Shown in pieces: positions 27,270 through 39,385 of a stretch of 64,000 nucleotides of DNA. The notes beneath the pieces are model-generated. The model was not told the DNA's origin. It saw nothing but the letters and a program-made list of their open reading frames with translations, and searched no databases. Location: the NCBI GenBank assembly GCA_019794795.1, contig JAIMFC010000001.1, positions 232,805 through 296,804 of the forward strand, read 5' to 3'. Position 1 is the first letter of the stretch, and each line of letters starts with the position of its first letter. The position numbers were made by a program, and so were the translations under genes. The stretch comes from Streptococcus gallolyticus (lineage in GTDB: Bacteria > Bacillota > Bacilli > Lactobacillales > Streptococcaceae).

Positions 27270-28259
27270 TTGCAAGAATTTTCAGTTGAAGTAACCTTGA
27301 GCCATCCTGATGATGTGTTGGCACTTTTTGGAAGCAACGAACGTCATTTGCGTTTGATTGAGGAAAACTTAGATGTGGTCATTCATGCGCGGACAGAGCG
27401 TGTGCAGATTTTAGGGGATGACGAGGAATCTGTTGAAGTTGCTCGATTGACCATTCAAGCCCTGCTGGTTTTGGTTGGTCGTGGTATGCTAGTCAATACG
27501 CCAGATGTGGTTACGGCGCTTTCCATGGCTCAGGCAGGGACTATTGACAAGTTTGTAGCCCTTTATGAAGAAGAAATCATCAAGGACAACTACGGAAAAC
27601 CGATTCGAGTCAAGACCCTAGGGCAAAAAGTTTATGTAGACAGTGTCAAGAAACACGATGTGGTCTTCGGGATCGGTCCTGCAGGTACTGGGAAGACCTT
27701 TTTAGCGGTGACACTTGCAGTAACGGCCTTAAAGCGAGGACAGGTTAAGCGGATTGTCTTGACACGTCCAGCAGTAGAAGCGGGAGAAAGTCTTGGTTTC
27801 TTGCCAGGAGATCTCAAGGAAAAGGTGGATCCCTATCTTCGTCCTGTTTATGATGCTCTCTATCAGATCTTGGGTAAGGAACAGACGACGCGCCTTATGG
27901 AGCGGGAAACCATTGAAATTGCACCACTGGCTTATATGCGTGGACGTACCTTGGATGATGCCTTTGTCATTCTTGATGAGGCACAAAATACGACCATTAT
28001 GCAGATGAAGATGTTCCTGACCCGTCTTGGTTTCAATTCTAAAATGATTGTCAATGGTGATACTAGTCAGATTGACCTACCACGCAATGTAAAATCAGGT
28101 TTGATTGATGCCCAGGAAAAATTACAAGCCATTAAACAAATTGATTTTGTCCATTTTTCAGCCAAGGATGTAGTCCGCCACCCAGTTGTGGCCGAGATTA
28201 TCAATGCTTATGAAAATCCGCAAGAAGTGGAAGATAAATCTGTAACAGCAGAAAAATAA
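27270..28259 (+). CDS. phoH: PhoH family ATPase
   Basis: The 329-residue protein has an N-terminal KH-like domain and a P-loop ATPase domain: Walker A GPAGTGKTFLA (about 134-144), TRPAVEAGESLGFLPGD and Walker B DDAFVILDEAQN (about 231-242). PhoH proteins are linked to RNA metabolism. Two TTG codons could start it (27264, 27270); the second is better spaced from AAAGGAAG at 27253-27260 and gives the usual N-terminus QEFSVEVTL. Confidence 0.9.
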   Translation: MQEFSVEVTLSHPDDVLALFGSNERHLRLIEENLDVVIHARTERVQILGDDEESVEVARLTIQALLVLVGRGMLVNTPDVVTALSMAQAGTIDKFVALYEEEIIKDNYGKPIRVKTLGQKVYVDSVKKHDVVFGIGPAGTGKTFLAVTLAVTALKRGQVKRIVLTRPAVEAGESLGFLPGDLKEKVDPYLRPVYDALYQILGKEQTTRLMERETIEIAPLAYMRGRTLDDAFVILDEAQNTTIMQMKMFLTRLGFNSKMIVNGDTSQIDLPRNVKSGLIDAQEKLQAIKQIDFVHFSAKDVVRHPVVAEIINAYENPQEVEDKSVTAEK

Positions 28260-28262
28260 ATC

Positions 28263-28291
28263 TTGTCATTCCTTGGATGTTTTGATATAAT
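28263..28291 (+). promoter_or_regulatory. Strong promoter upstream of the MFS gene
   Basis: TTGTCA at 28263-28268, 17-base spacer, TATAAT at 28286-28291. A TCGGT/ACCGA inverted repeat follows at 28300-28313 and TTAATT-N5-AATTAA at 28329-28345. Confidence 0.75.
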
Positions 28292-28346
28292 AGATTTCGT
28301 TCGGTTCAGACCGACTACAATCTGTATTTTAATTCATGTAATTAAA

Positions 28347-28377
28347 TGGGCACTAGAGAAATTAGTGCCCATTTTTT
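28347..28377 (+). terminator. Leader terminator (candidate attenuator) before the MFS gene
   Basis: TGGGCACTA pairs perfectly with TAGTGCCCA over a 7-base loop, followed by six Ts, between the promoter and the AAGGAGGA ribosome-binding site of the MFS gene. A transcript from 28298 would end here after about 80 bases unless antitermination occurs. No ORF with a ribosome-binding site is seen in the leader. Confidence 0.7.
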
Positions 28378-28393
28378 CATATAAGGAGGAACT

Positions 28394-29737
28394 ATGACGA
28401 CAAAAAAATGGCATGTTGTACCAGCCATGATTGCGACAGCAATTTTAAGTTTTTGTGGTATTTTATTTGAAACATCGATGAATGTGACCTTTCCGACGCT
28501 GATGGCGGAGTTTGGAGTAGGTGCAACAGTAATTCAGTGGGCGACGACGGGAAATTTGTTGGCAGTGGCTGCAACGGTTCCTTTGTCAGCTTATCTGATT
28601 CGGAATTTTTCAGAGAGACAGATTTTTTTGATGGCCAATCTGCTCTTTTTGATAGGGGTAGCTGTAGATAGTTTTGCGGCCAATTTGATGGTCCTTTTGT
28701 TAGGGCGGATGTTACAAGGGATTGGTACAGGGCTAGCCTTGCCTCTCATGTACCATATCATCCTGCATTATGTGCCATTGGAAAAACGCGGCTTTATGAT
28801 GGGGATCGCTGCTATGACGACCTTGTTGGCGCCAGCTATCGGTCCTACTTATGGCGGATTTGTATTGGCACATTTTGGCTGGCAGATGATTTTCATGCTA
28901 CTCTTTCCGCTTCTTATCGTATCCACTATTGTGGGCTTGTTCTCAATTCCAAGTAAAAAAGTGTTTATTAGTGAGAAATTGAATCTCCCTGCATTTGTTT
29001 TCTTGGGAATCGGGCTTGTCTTGTTACTTTTGTCCATCGAAAAATTATCCCTACTTTTCTTTTTAGTTGCACTAGTGGCTATGGTCATTTTTTATCAGCT
29101 AAACAAGAAAAATCGTCTCTTGAATCTAGCGGTCTTTAGTAATCGCGCCTTTGTCATCTTACTTTACGGTGTCTTTGCTTATCAAATTGTACCTTTGGCA
29201 CTTTCCTTTGTTCTCCCTAATCATTTGCAATTGGTATTAGCACAGACATCAACTCAAGCGGGCATGTTTATGTTTCCAGGTGCTCTGATCGTGGTAGCTA
29301 TGTCACCAGTATCTGGCTATTTGTTTGACAAGGTAGGATCTTTTAAGCCAATTTTGGCTGGTTTGACGACGGTTCTTTTTGGTCTCGGTGCGATGTTCAT
29401 CTGTATCATGGGGCATTCAGTCTGGCTCCTTTTGTTGGCAGATATGACTGTCAAGTTGGGAATGGGAATTGGTGCTAGCAATATGGTGACCTCTGCCTTA
29501 ACCAAATTATCTAAGGAGCAGTCAGCAGATGGGAATAGCGTTCTCAATACCTTCCAACAATTTGCAGGGGCTTTCGCAACGGCAGTAGCATCGCAGTTAT
29601 TTAGCATGGGGCAAGCTAGTGGTTTGGAAAATGGCGCTAGTCTTGGTGGACGAAATGCAGTTGTTTTTGTCATGGTTACAGTAGCTGTGGCAGTCATTGG
29701 CTTGATCTACTTGAAAAAGAAAAATGAAATTACTTAA
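28394..29737 (+). CDS. MFS drug:H+ antiporter (DHA2-like)
   Basis: This 447-residue integral membrane protein belongs to the major facilitator superfamily. Motif-C-like MGIAAMTTLLAPAIGPTYGG (about 136-155) in segment 5 is typical of antiporters, and LLLGRMLQGIGTGLALPLMYHI follows the pattern of EmrB/QacA-type exporters. About 12-14 hydrophobic segments are visible. Export of toxic compounds is the family role; the substrate is unknown. The gene has a strong AAGGAGGA site and sits behind a leader terminator. Confidence 0.88.
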   Translation: MTTKKWHVVPAMIATAILSFCGILFETSMNVTFPTLMAEFGVGATVIQWATTGNLLAVAATVPLSAYLIRNFSERQIFLMANLLFLIGVAVDSFAANLMVLLLGRMLQGIGTGLALPLMYHIILHYVPLEKRGFMMGIAAMTTLLAPAIGPTYGGFVLAHFGWQMIFMLLFPLLIVSTIVGLFSIPSKKVFISEKLNLPAFVFLGIGLVLLLLSIEKLSLLFFLVALVAMVIFYQLNKKNRLLNLAVFSNRAFVILLYGVFAYQIVPLALSFVLPNHLQLVLAQTSTQAGMFMFPGALIVVAMSPVSGYLFDKVGSFKPILAGLTTVLFGLGAMFICIMGHSVWLLLLADMTVKLGMGIGASNMVTSALTKLSKEQSADGNSVLNTFQQFAGAFATAVASQLFSMGQASGLENGASLGGRNAVVFVMVTVAVAVIGLIYLKKKNEIT

Positions 29738-29746
29738 AAAGATGAA

Positions 29747-29775
29747 ACAAGATTGGCTTCCAGTCTTGTTTTTCT
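29747..29775 (+). terminator. Terminator of the MFS gene
   Basis: ACAAGATTGG pairs with CCAGTCTTGT (one G-T pair) over a 3-base loop and is followed by a T-run. Confidence 0.82.
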
Positions 29776-29777
29776 TA

Positions 29778-29807
29778 TTGACAAAAATGTGGGACTTACG
29801 TTATAAT
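29778..29807 (+). promoter_or_regulatory. Promoter of tRNA-Thr
   Basis: Perfect TTGACA at 29778-29783 and perfect TATAAT at 29802-29807, spacer 18, ending nine bases before the tRNA. Confidence 0.8.
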
Positions 29808-29815
29808 AGAAAAGC

Positions 29816-29888
29816 GCTGGTTTAGCTCAGTCGGTAGAGCGCATCCATGGTAAGGATGAGGTCGCCGGTTCAATCCCGGCAACTAGCA
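29816..29888 (+). tRNA. tRNA-Thr (anticodon GGT)
   Basis: The 73-base sequence folds into a full cloverleaf. The acceptor stem is GCTGGTT with AACTAGC (one G-T pair), the D-arm is GCTC/GAGC, the anticodon stem CATCC/GGATG holds the loop ATGGTAA with anticodon GGT, and the T-arm GCCGG/CCGGC has loop TTCAATC. The discriminator is A, and no CCA is encoded (TAG follows). Confidence 0.95.
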
Positions 29889-29900
29889 TAGAGATAGAAA

Positions 29901-29928
29901 GAATCTTGTCTTGGCAAGGTTCTTTTTT
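29901..29928 (+). terminator. Terminator of tRNA-Thr
   Basis: GAATCTTG pairs with CAAGGTTC and is followed by TTTTTT. Confidence 0.78.
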
Positions 29929-29945
29929 CGTAAAAAGGTTTTAGG

Positions 29946-29978
29946 AATCTTCCATTTGTTTTTGGGAAGATTTTTTAT
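29946..29978 (+). terminator. Second terminator-like hairpin downstream of tRNA-Thr
   Basis: AATCTTCC pairs with GGAAGATT over an 11-base loop and runs into Ts. The stretch from here to 30094 shows no gene. Confidence 0.6.
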
Positions 29979-30094
29979 TTTTACTAAAAATGGTTGCTTA
30001 ATTCGTTTTTTAGGTTACATATTCAGCTTGAGAATCCTTATTTGATAGGTGAAATATTTTTTAGTAAAACTTTTAAAAAAATAGCAAAAGCATA

Positions 30095-30123
30095 TTGATG
30101 AAACGCTTACATTTTGTTATGAT
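30095..30123 (+). promoter_or_regulatory. Promoter of the sugar operon with cre/LacI-like operator in the spacer
   Basis: TTGATG at 30095-30100, 17-base spacer, TATGAT at 30118-30123. The spacer carries AAACGCTTACA, which matches the core and 3' half of a catabolite-responsive element; the 5' half is poor. Such sites are bound by CcpA or by LacI-family regulators like the one encoded at 36339. Confidence 0.65.
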
Positions 30124-30168
30124 GTCATTGTAGAAAATCAATTACAACATTTTAGGAGGAAATCTACA

Positions 30169-31464
30169 ATGAAAAAATCTAAGGTAAGCATGCTAATTGC
30201 TGGTGCTTTGTTGTCTAGTGCAGTGCTAGCGGGTTGTGGTTCATCTTCATCGAGCAAGTCTGATAAAGCAGATGTAGATTCAATCACTGTCTGGGCATGG
30301 GATGCCAAGTATAATGTTAAAGCTGTTGAGTTGGCAGACAAAATTTACCAAAAAACGGATGATGATCCTGTAGAAGTAAAAATTGTTGAGTCTGCGCAAG
30401 ATGATATTGTTCAAAAATTGAATACAGCTCTTAGTTCTGGTGTTACAAAAGGTTTGCCAAATATCGTATTGATTGAAGATTATCGTGCGCAAAGTTTCTT
30501 GACTGCTTATCCAGATAGTTTCTTCCCATTGACAGATATTATCAATGCAAAAGATTTCGTTGATTACAAGATTGCTGCAGGTACTTTCGACAAGGAAGTG
30601 TATAATGTGCCATTTGATACAGCGTCAACTGGGATGTACGTCCGTACAGATATTTTAGAAAAAGCTGGCTACAAGGTTGAAGATTTACAAGATATTACTT
30701 GGGATCAATACATCGAAATTGCTAAAGTTGTTCAAGAAAAAACAGGTGTGAAAGCGATTACTAACCAAATGGATGACTTGGGACAAATTCGTGCCATGAT
30801 TAACTCAAGTGGTGCTTGGTATACAGGTGAAGACGGCAAGACTCCAACTATCAAAGGCAATGCAGCTTTGAAAGAAGCTTTTGAAGATATGAAAGTCCTT
30901 TACGATGGTGGATTGATGAACGTGCATAATGATTGGGCTCAGTACGTTAGTGCCTTCAACAAAGGAACTGTTTGGTCTGCGCCAGCAGGTAACTGGTTGA
31001 CACCTTCTATCACCGCTGAAACTTCACAAGCTGGTAAATGGGCAGTTGTACCTTACCCTCGTCAATCTGTAGAAGGCTCAGTAAATGCTTCAAATATGGG
31101 TGGTTCATCCTGGTATGTTATCAACCAAAACGGAAAAGAAGAAGCAGCAGCATTCTTAAAAGAAACATTTGGTTCTTCAACTGAACTCTACAAACAATTA
31201 ACAGATCAAATCGGTGCAATCGGTTCTTACAAGCCAGCTACTGAAGCCGGAATGTATGATATGAAAGTAGACTATTTCGGAGGACAAGAAGTCTATAAAG
31301 ATTTTGCCGGTTGGGCACAAGAAATTCCAGCTGTGAACTACGGCTCAAATACTTATGAAATTGAAGATATCTTAGCCAAAGCCTTTACAGATTACACGAA
31401 AGGTGGAAATCTCGATAAGATCTTGTCAGATGCTCAACAAGAAGCCGAAGACCAACTCAAATAA
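30169..31464 (+). CDS. Sugar ABC transporter substrate-binding lipoprotein
   Basis: The 431-residue lipoprotein has a signal peptide with lipobox LAGC (Cys23) and a family 1 solute-binding fold, with VWAWDAKYNVKAVELADKIYQ near the start of the mature part and FDTASTGMYVRTDILEKAGY further on. It delivers a sugar to the two permeases encoded next. The beta-galactosidase downstream suggests a beta-galactoside (lactose, LacNAc or galacto-oligosaccharide), which is inference. AGGAGG precedes the ATG. Confidence 0.9.
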   Translation: MKKSKVSMLIAGALLSSAVLAGCGSSSSSKSDKADVDSITVWAWDAKYNVKAVELADKIYQKTDDDPVEVKIVESAQDDIVQKLNTALSSGVTKGLPNIVLIEDYRAQSFLTAYPDSFFPLTDIINAKDFVDYKIAAGTFDKEVYNVPFDTASTGMYVRTDILEKAGYKVEDLQDITWDQYIEIAKVVQEKTGVKAITNQMDDLGQIRAMINSSGAWYTGEDGKTPTIKGNAALKEAFEDMKVLYDGGLMNVHNDWAQYVSAFNKGTVWSAPAGNWLTPSITAETSQAGKWAVVPYPRQSVEGSVNASNMGGSSWYVINQNGKEEAAAFLKETFGSSTELYKQLTDQIGAIGSYKPATEAGMYDMKVDYFGGQEVYKDFAGWAQEIPAVNYGSNTYEIEDILAKAFTDYTKGGNLDKILSDAQQEAEDQLK

Positions 31465-31499
31465 GATTCTCCGTCTGCTATCAGATGATAGAGATGTGT

Positions 31500-31548
31500 A
31501 GCGGATAGAATGCTTGGACCCGTGTCGGAGATTTTATCCGCTTTCTAT
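31500..31548 (+). terminator. Intercistronic hairpin between binding protein and permease
   Basis: AGCGGATA pairs with TATCCGCT over a 27-base loop and is followed by TTCTATTTT. It could reduce permease expression relative to the binding protein, as is common in such operons. Confidence 0.5.
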
Positions 31549-31565
31549 TTTAGGAAAGGTTGTGA

Positions 31566-32441
31566 ATGATGAAATCACATCTTAAAAAACAAATTGTCGG
31601 CTGGTTCTTTATTGCAGTGCCAGTTGCCCTTGTCTTTTTATTCTACTTTTATCCAATGGTCCAATCCTTTATCCTTTCTTTGCAATCTGGTAAAGGTGTG
31701 AACATGGAATTTGTTGGACTGAAGAACTACAGTCGTTTGTTCAAGGATCCAGATTTTATTGTTGCAGTGAAAAATACCCTCTTATTCTTGATTTTTCAAG
31801 TTCCGATAATGGTCATTCTAGCCATGTATTTTTCAGTGCTTCTCAATAAAAAAACGCTGAAATTCAAAGGGATTTTTAGAACGATTGTCTTCTTGCCAGC
31901 GGTAACTTCCTTGGTTGCTTATTCAATTGTGTTCAAGTATTTATTCCAAAACGATGGGATTATCAATAAATTTCTCATGAGTTTGCACTTGATTTCAGAC
32001 CCAATCTTGTGGTTGTCTGATCCGCTTTTGGCAAAAATTCTGATTATTATTGCGATTACTTGGCGTTGGACAGGTTACAATATGATTTTCTTCTTGTCTG
32101 CCTTGCAAAATATTGATCCGCAGGTTTATGAAGCAGCGAGAATTGATGGAGCAAATGAGCGTCAACAGTTTTTCAAGATTACGATGCCACTTTTGAAACC
32201 TGTTATTCTTTTTACTTCCATTACTTCTACAATTGGTACCCTGCAGCTCTTTGATGAGCCTATGAATATCACCAATGGTGGTCCAGGGAATGCGACAATG
32301 ACTATTTCTCAATACATTTACAATTTGTCTTTCAAATACACACCAGATTTCGGCTATGCAGCGGCAGTATCTTATGGTATTGTGATTCTGGTTGTGATTT
32401 TCTCAATGATTCAGTTTAAGGTAGGTGGACGCGATGATTAA
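31566..32441 (+). CDS. Sugar ABC transporter permease (MalF type)
   Basis: A 291-residue membrane protein with about six transmembrane segments and the cytoplasmic EAA loop EAARIDGANERQQFFKITMPLLKP (about 188-211) that docks the ATPase. MalF-type carbohydrate permeases pair with a MalG-type partner, encoded next with an 8-base overlap. No ATPase gene lies in the cluster, so a shared MsmK-like ATPase encoded elsewhere is expected, as known for several streptococcal sugar transporters. Confidence 0.92.
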   Translation: MMKSHLKKQIVGWFFIAVPVALVFLFYFYPMVQSFILSLQSGKGVNMEFVGLKNYSRLFKDPDFIVAVKNTLLFLIFQVPIMVILAMYFSVLLNKKTLKFKGIFRTIVFLPAVTSLVAYSIVFKYLFQNDGIINKFLMSLHLISDPILWLSDPLLAKILIIIAITWRWTGYNMIFFLSALQNIDPQVYEAARIDGANERQQFFKITMPLLKPVILFTSITSTIGTLQLFDEPMNITNGGPGNATMTISQYIYNLSFKYTPDFGYAAAVSYGIVILVVIFSMIQFKVGGRDD

Positions 32442-33258
32442 GCAAAAGAATATTGGAACCTATATTTTTCTCATTTTGATGTCCATTGTTTTTGCATTTC
32501 CCTTTTATTTCCTTTTGGTCAGTGCAACCAATAAGTCGATTGATGTGACCAATGGTCGCTTGTTGCCAGGTAGCTACTTCTTTGATAATTTGAAAAATTT
32601 ATTTGAGACAGCAGATATTGCGCGTGCGTTGAAAAATTCTGCTATCGTATCTGTTTTGCAGACTGTATTAGCCTTGTTTTTCGCTTCCTTAGCTGGCTAT
32701 GGCTTTGAAATTTATCGGTCAAAATACAAGGATATGGTTTTTAATGTCCTCATGTTGGCCATGATGATTCCGTTTGCTTCGCTGATGATTCCGCTTTTCC
32801 GTTTATTTGGTCGCTTGTCCAATACAGTTCCAGTTATTGGGATTGATACTTATGCCGCAGCGATGTTGCCCTACATTTCAACGGCTTTCTTAATTTTCTA
32901 TTTCCGTCAAAATACGAAGATGTTTCCCAAGGATTTGTTGGAAGCGGGACGGATTGATGGTTTATCGGAATTAGGTTGCTTTATCCGTATTTATATGCCA
33001 TCTATGAAAACAACCTATGCCGCAGCAGGGATCATTACTTTCTTGTCTGCTTGGAATAACTATCTCTGGCCATTGATTGTTTTACAAACACCAGAAAATC
33101 AGACGATTCCGCTCTTGATTTCCAATCTTGGCTCAAGTTATTCACCGGATTATGGTGTGATTATGATGGCTATTGTCATAGCGACTTTACCAACTGCTTT
33201 GATTTTCTTTATTCTACAAAAACACTTTGTAGCTGGTATGCTTGGTTCCATCAAGTAA
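32434..33258 (+). CDS. Sugar ABC transporter permease (MalG type)
   Basis: This 274-residue partner permease has six transmembrane segments and the EAA motif EAGRIDGLSELGCFIRIYMPSMK (about 173-195), followed by LSAWNNYLWPLIVL, typical of MalG-like proteins. I use ATG 32434, which overlaps the previous gene and has AGGTGG at 32423-32428; an in-frame GTG at 32425 is less likely. It lies 12 bases before the beta-galactosidase gene. Confidence 0.92.
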   Translation: MIKQKNIGTYIFLILMSIVFAFPFYFLLVSATNKSIDVTNGRLLPGSYFFDNLKNLFETADIARALKNSAIVSVLQTVLALFFASLAGYGFEIYRSKYKDMVFNVLMLAMMIPFASLMIPLFRLFGRLSNTVPVIGIDTYAAAMLPYISTAFLIFYFRQNTKMFPKDLLEAGRIDGLSELGCFIRIYMPSMKTTYAAAGIITFLSAWNNYLWPLIVLQTPENQTIPLLISNLGSSYSPDYGVIMMAIVIATLPTALIFFILQKHFVAGMLGSIK

Positions 33259-36273
<3,015 letters not shown>

Positions 36274-36288
36274 ATCAGAGGGTGAGAC

Positions 36289-37346
<1,058 letters not shown>

Positions 37347-37370
37347 TCATTAAAAAATTATAAATTTCTC

Positions 37371-37398
37371 TTGACAAGCGCTTTCCATATGCTATAAT
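37371..37398 (+). promoter_or_regulatory. Promoter of the ABC-exporter leader
   Basis: Perfect TTGACA at 37371-37376 and perfect TATAAT at 37393-37398, spacer 16. The spacer holds the palindrome AAGCGCTT, which has the central CpG of a CcpA/LacI-type operator. Confidence 0.8.
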
Positions 37399-37434
37399 AA
37401 AACACGAATAAACCATTAAGAAAGGAGAAACATC

Positions 37435-37500
37435 ATGAACAACACAATGATGAACGCAAAATTGAATATGCAATCCCTCCTTTCTGAGAAATATTCTTAG
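37435..37500 (+). CDS. 21-residue leader peptide of the ABC exporter operon
   Basis: ATG 37435 stands behind AAAGGAG at good distance and 36 bases after the -10 box. The peptide is rich in Asn, Met and Leu, begins MNNTMMNAKLN and ends LLSEKYS. It has no membrane or known domain character. Its last third overlaps the proposed antiterminator arm (37476-37488) and its stop lies in a 9-bp hairpin stem, so a translating ribosome would block these structures. This fits a cis-acting leader peptide. In Bacillus subtilis the related exporter BmrCD is controlled through the leader gene bmrB; the peptide here does not look like BmrB, so the parallel is in layout only. Confidence 0.7.
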   Translation: MNNTMMNAKLNMQSLLSEKYS

Positions 37501-37573
37501 TCTTTTTAGGTGTACTAAGAATAATTAAGCCATTCAAGGTCTCAAATGGAGGAATCTGTTTGGGGCCTTTTTG
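37476..37573 (+). promoter_or_regulatory. Transcription attenuator of the ABC exporter operon
   Basis: The terminator is AAGGTCTCAAA (37536-37546) paired with TTTGGGGCCTT (37559-37569), with two G-T pairs and a T-run. The antiterminator is CCTCC then TTTCTGAG (37476-37488) paired with CTCAAAT then GGAGG (37541-37552), 11 pairs with one mismatch and one bulge, using the same bases as the 5' terminator arm. Between them TATTCTTAG (37492-37500) and CTAAGAATA (37515-37523) form a perfect 9-bp hairpin nested in the antiterminator. Pairing was done by eye. Confidence 0.65.
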
Positions 37574-37645
37574 TGTACATTTTTTGAGGTGAAGTGATGT
37601 AAAAATGAGAGTTTTAGGAAAGAACTAGGAAAGAGGAGATGAAGA

Positions 37646-39385
37646 ATGTTTCAGTTAATTTTTAATTATATCAAGCAGCATAAATGGCTCTATTTGCTCA
37701 TTGCTGCCTTGTTGATTGTCTACGATATGACCATGTTGGTCCCAACCAAGGTTATTCAAGGCTTGGTGGATAAGTTGTCTAGTCAAGCTTTAACAGCAGA
37801 AACCTTGTGGACAAATGTTGGGATTTTAGTAGCTGCAACGCTGATAAATTATCTATCAGCCTATATTTGGCATTACAAGCTATTTCAAGGATCGGTGAAT
37901 TTTAAGTTTGATATGCAATGGCAGGCCTTCCGAAAATTGGTTTCCATGCGGACGCCCTTTTATGAAAAATTTCGCTCAGGCGATATGATGACCCGCTTTT
38001 CTACAGATGTTGAGGGGCTAATGGAAATGGTGGGCTACGGTCTGATGATTGTGGTCTATGCAGGCGGGATGATTGCTTTTATCATTCCAACCATGTTTCT
38101 CATTTCTTGGCAGATTACCCTTCTTGCCATGCTGCCAATGCTGGTATTGATGACAGGTTCTTATCTGATTAGTCGTAAGCAAGATGACTTGATTGAAGAA
38201 CGGCGGATAGCTATAGCAGAGGTCAACAATGAAGTCCTGGAAGCGGTAGAAGGGATTCGGGTGACGCGTGCTTATTCAAAAAAATCTGTGCAAGGTACTC
38301 GGTTTGCCAAGCGTACTCGTGAGTTGTCCCATATGGGGGATAAAATTACAGCCCTTCAATCCATTTACCATCCGATGGGCTCTCTTCTGATTGGGCTCTC
38401 TACAACGCTCGTCCTTTTTATGGGAGCGCACTGCTTACGTTTGGGTCAAGTTAGTCTGGGGCAGGTCATCGCCTTACAACTTTACATGGTCTCTTTAATT
38501 GAGCCTTTTTGGATGTTGTCCGACTTTGTCTTGGTTTATCAGACAGGTAAGACCTCTTTCAGTAAGGTCAATGAATTGATTACGACAGGAGATGATATGG
38601 AGGCGGACGGTGAAAAATGGCTGGCGAAGGGGCAGGATTTTGTCCTTGAGAACTATGACTTTGCCTACCCAAATGCGGACCGTCTCAGCTTGTGCGGTAT
38701 CAATTGGCGACTGAAAGCTGGTCAGACAGTCGGAATCGTTGGAAAGACGGGTTCTGGCAAGACGACGCTGGTACGTCAGTTCCTACGTCAATACCCGCTT
38801 GGACAGGGGACATTTGCAGTGGATGGGCAGCCTATTACAGCCTACAAACGTCGTTCGGTCGAGGACTTGATTGGCTATGTGCCACAAGAGCACATTCTAT
38901 TTTCCAAGTCAGTGAGAGAAAATATTGCCCTTGGAAAAGAAGATGCCAGTCAGAAAGAAATTGAACAGGCGGTGCGGACGGCAGCTTTTGAAGGAGATTT
39001 GGAACGGATGTCATCTGGTCTGGATACTATGATTGGTGAGAGAGGGGTATCCATTTCAGGTGGACAGAAGCAACGGATTTCGATTGCGAGAGCCTTCTTG
39101 CGAGACCCTGATTTGCTCATCCTGGATGACTCTTTGTCGGCAGTGGATGCTCGAACAGAACGCCAGATTATCCAAAATATCCAAAAAGAAAGGGCAGGGA
39201 AAACCAATATCATCGTGACACACCGTTTATCAGCGGTCAATCATGCTGACTGGGTGCTGGTTTTAGATGATGGGGCTATTGTCGAGGAAGGACCCCCAGC
39301 AGATTTATTAGAGATGGGCGGTTGGTATTATGAACAATACCAACGTCAGCAAACAGAAGAGAAAGGAGAGGAATCATGCGCGTAA
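37646..39385 (+). CDS. Heterodimeric ABC exporter subunit, degenerate ATPase site
   Basis: The 579-residue half-transporter has an N-terminal six-helix membrane domain (about 10-310) and a C-terminal nucleotide-binding domain with Walker A GKTGSGKTT, a canonical signature SISGGQKQR and Walker B LLILDDS, where Asp replaces the catalytic Glu. With the next protein this forms a heterodimer of the LmrCD/BmrCD/TM287-288 kind, in which one ATP site is catalytically weak. Export of drugs or other amphiphiles is the family role; the substrate is unknown. The operon is preceded by a leader peptide and attenuator. Confidence 0.9.
   Translation: MFQLIFNYIKQHKWLYLLIAALLIVYDMTMLVPTKVIQGLVDKLSSQALTAETLWTNVGILVAATLINYLSAYIWHYKLFQGSVNFKFDMQWQAFRKLVSMRTPFYEKFRSGDMMTRFSTDVEGLMEMVGYGLMIVVYAGGMIAFIIPTMFLISWQITLLAMLPMLVLMTGSYLISRKQDDLIEERRIAIAEVNNEVLEAVEGIRVTRAYSKKSVQGTRFAKRTRELSHMGDKITALQSIYHPMGSLLIGLSTTLVLFMGAHCLRLGQVSLGQVIALQLYMVSLIEPFWMLSDFVLVYQTGKTSFSKVNELITTGDDMEADGEKWLAKGQDFVLENYDFAYPNADRLSLCGINWRLKAGQTVGIVGKTGSGKTTLVRQFLRQYPLGQGTFAVDGQPITAYKRRSVEDLIGYVPQEHILFSKSVRENIALGKEDASQKEIEQAVRTAAFEGDLERMSSGLDTMIGERGVSISGGQKQRISIARAFLRDPDLLILDDSLSAVDARTERQIIQNIQKERAGKTNIIVTHRLSAVNHADWVLVLDDGAIVEEGPPADLLEMGGWYYEQYQRQQTEEKGEESCA

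Noticed and set aside
28346..28384. 12-codon ORF overlapping the MFS leader terminator
   Set aside because: There is no ribosome-binding site in front of it and its codons simply spell the terminator stem, so it is probably chance.
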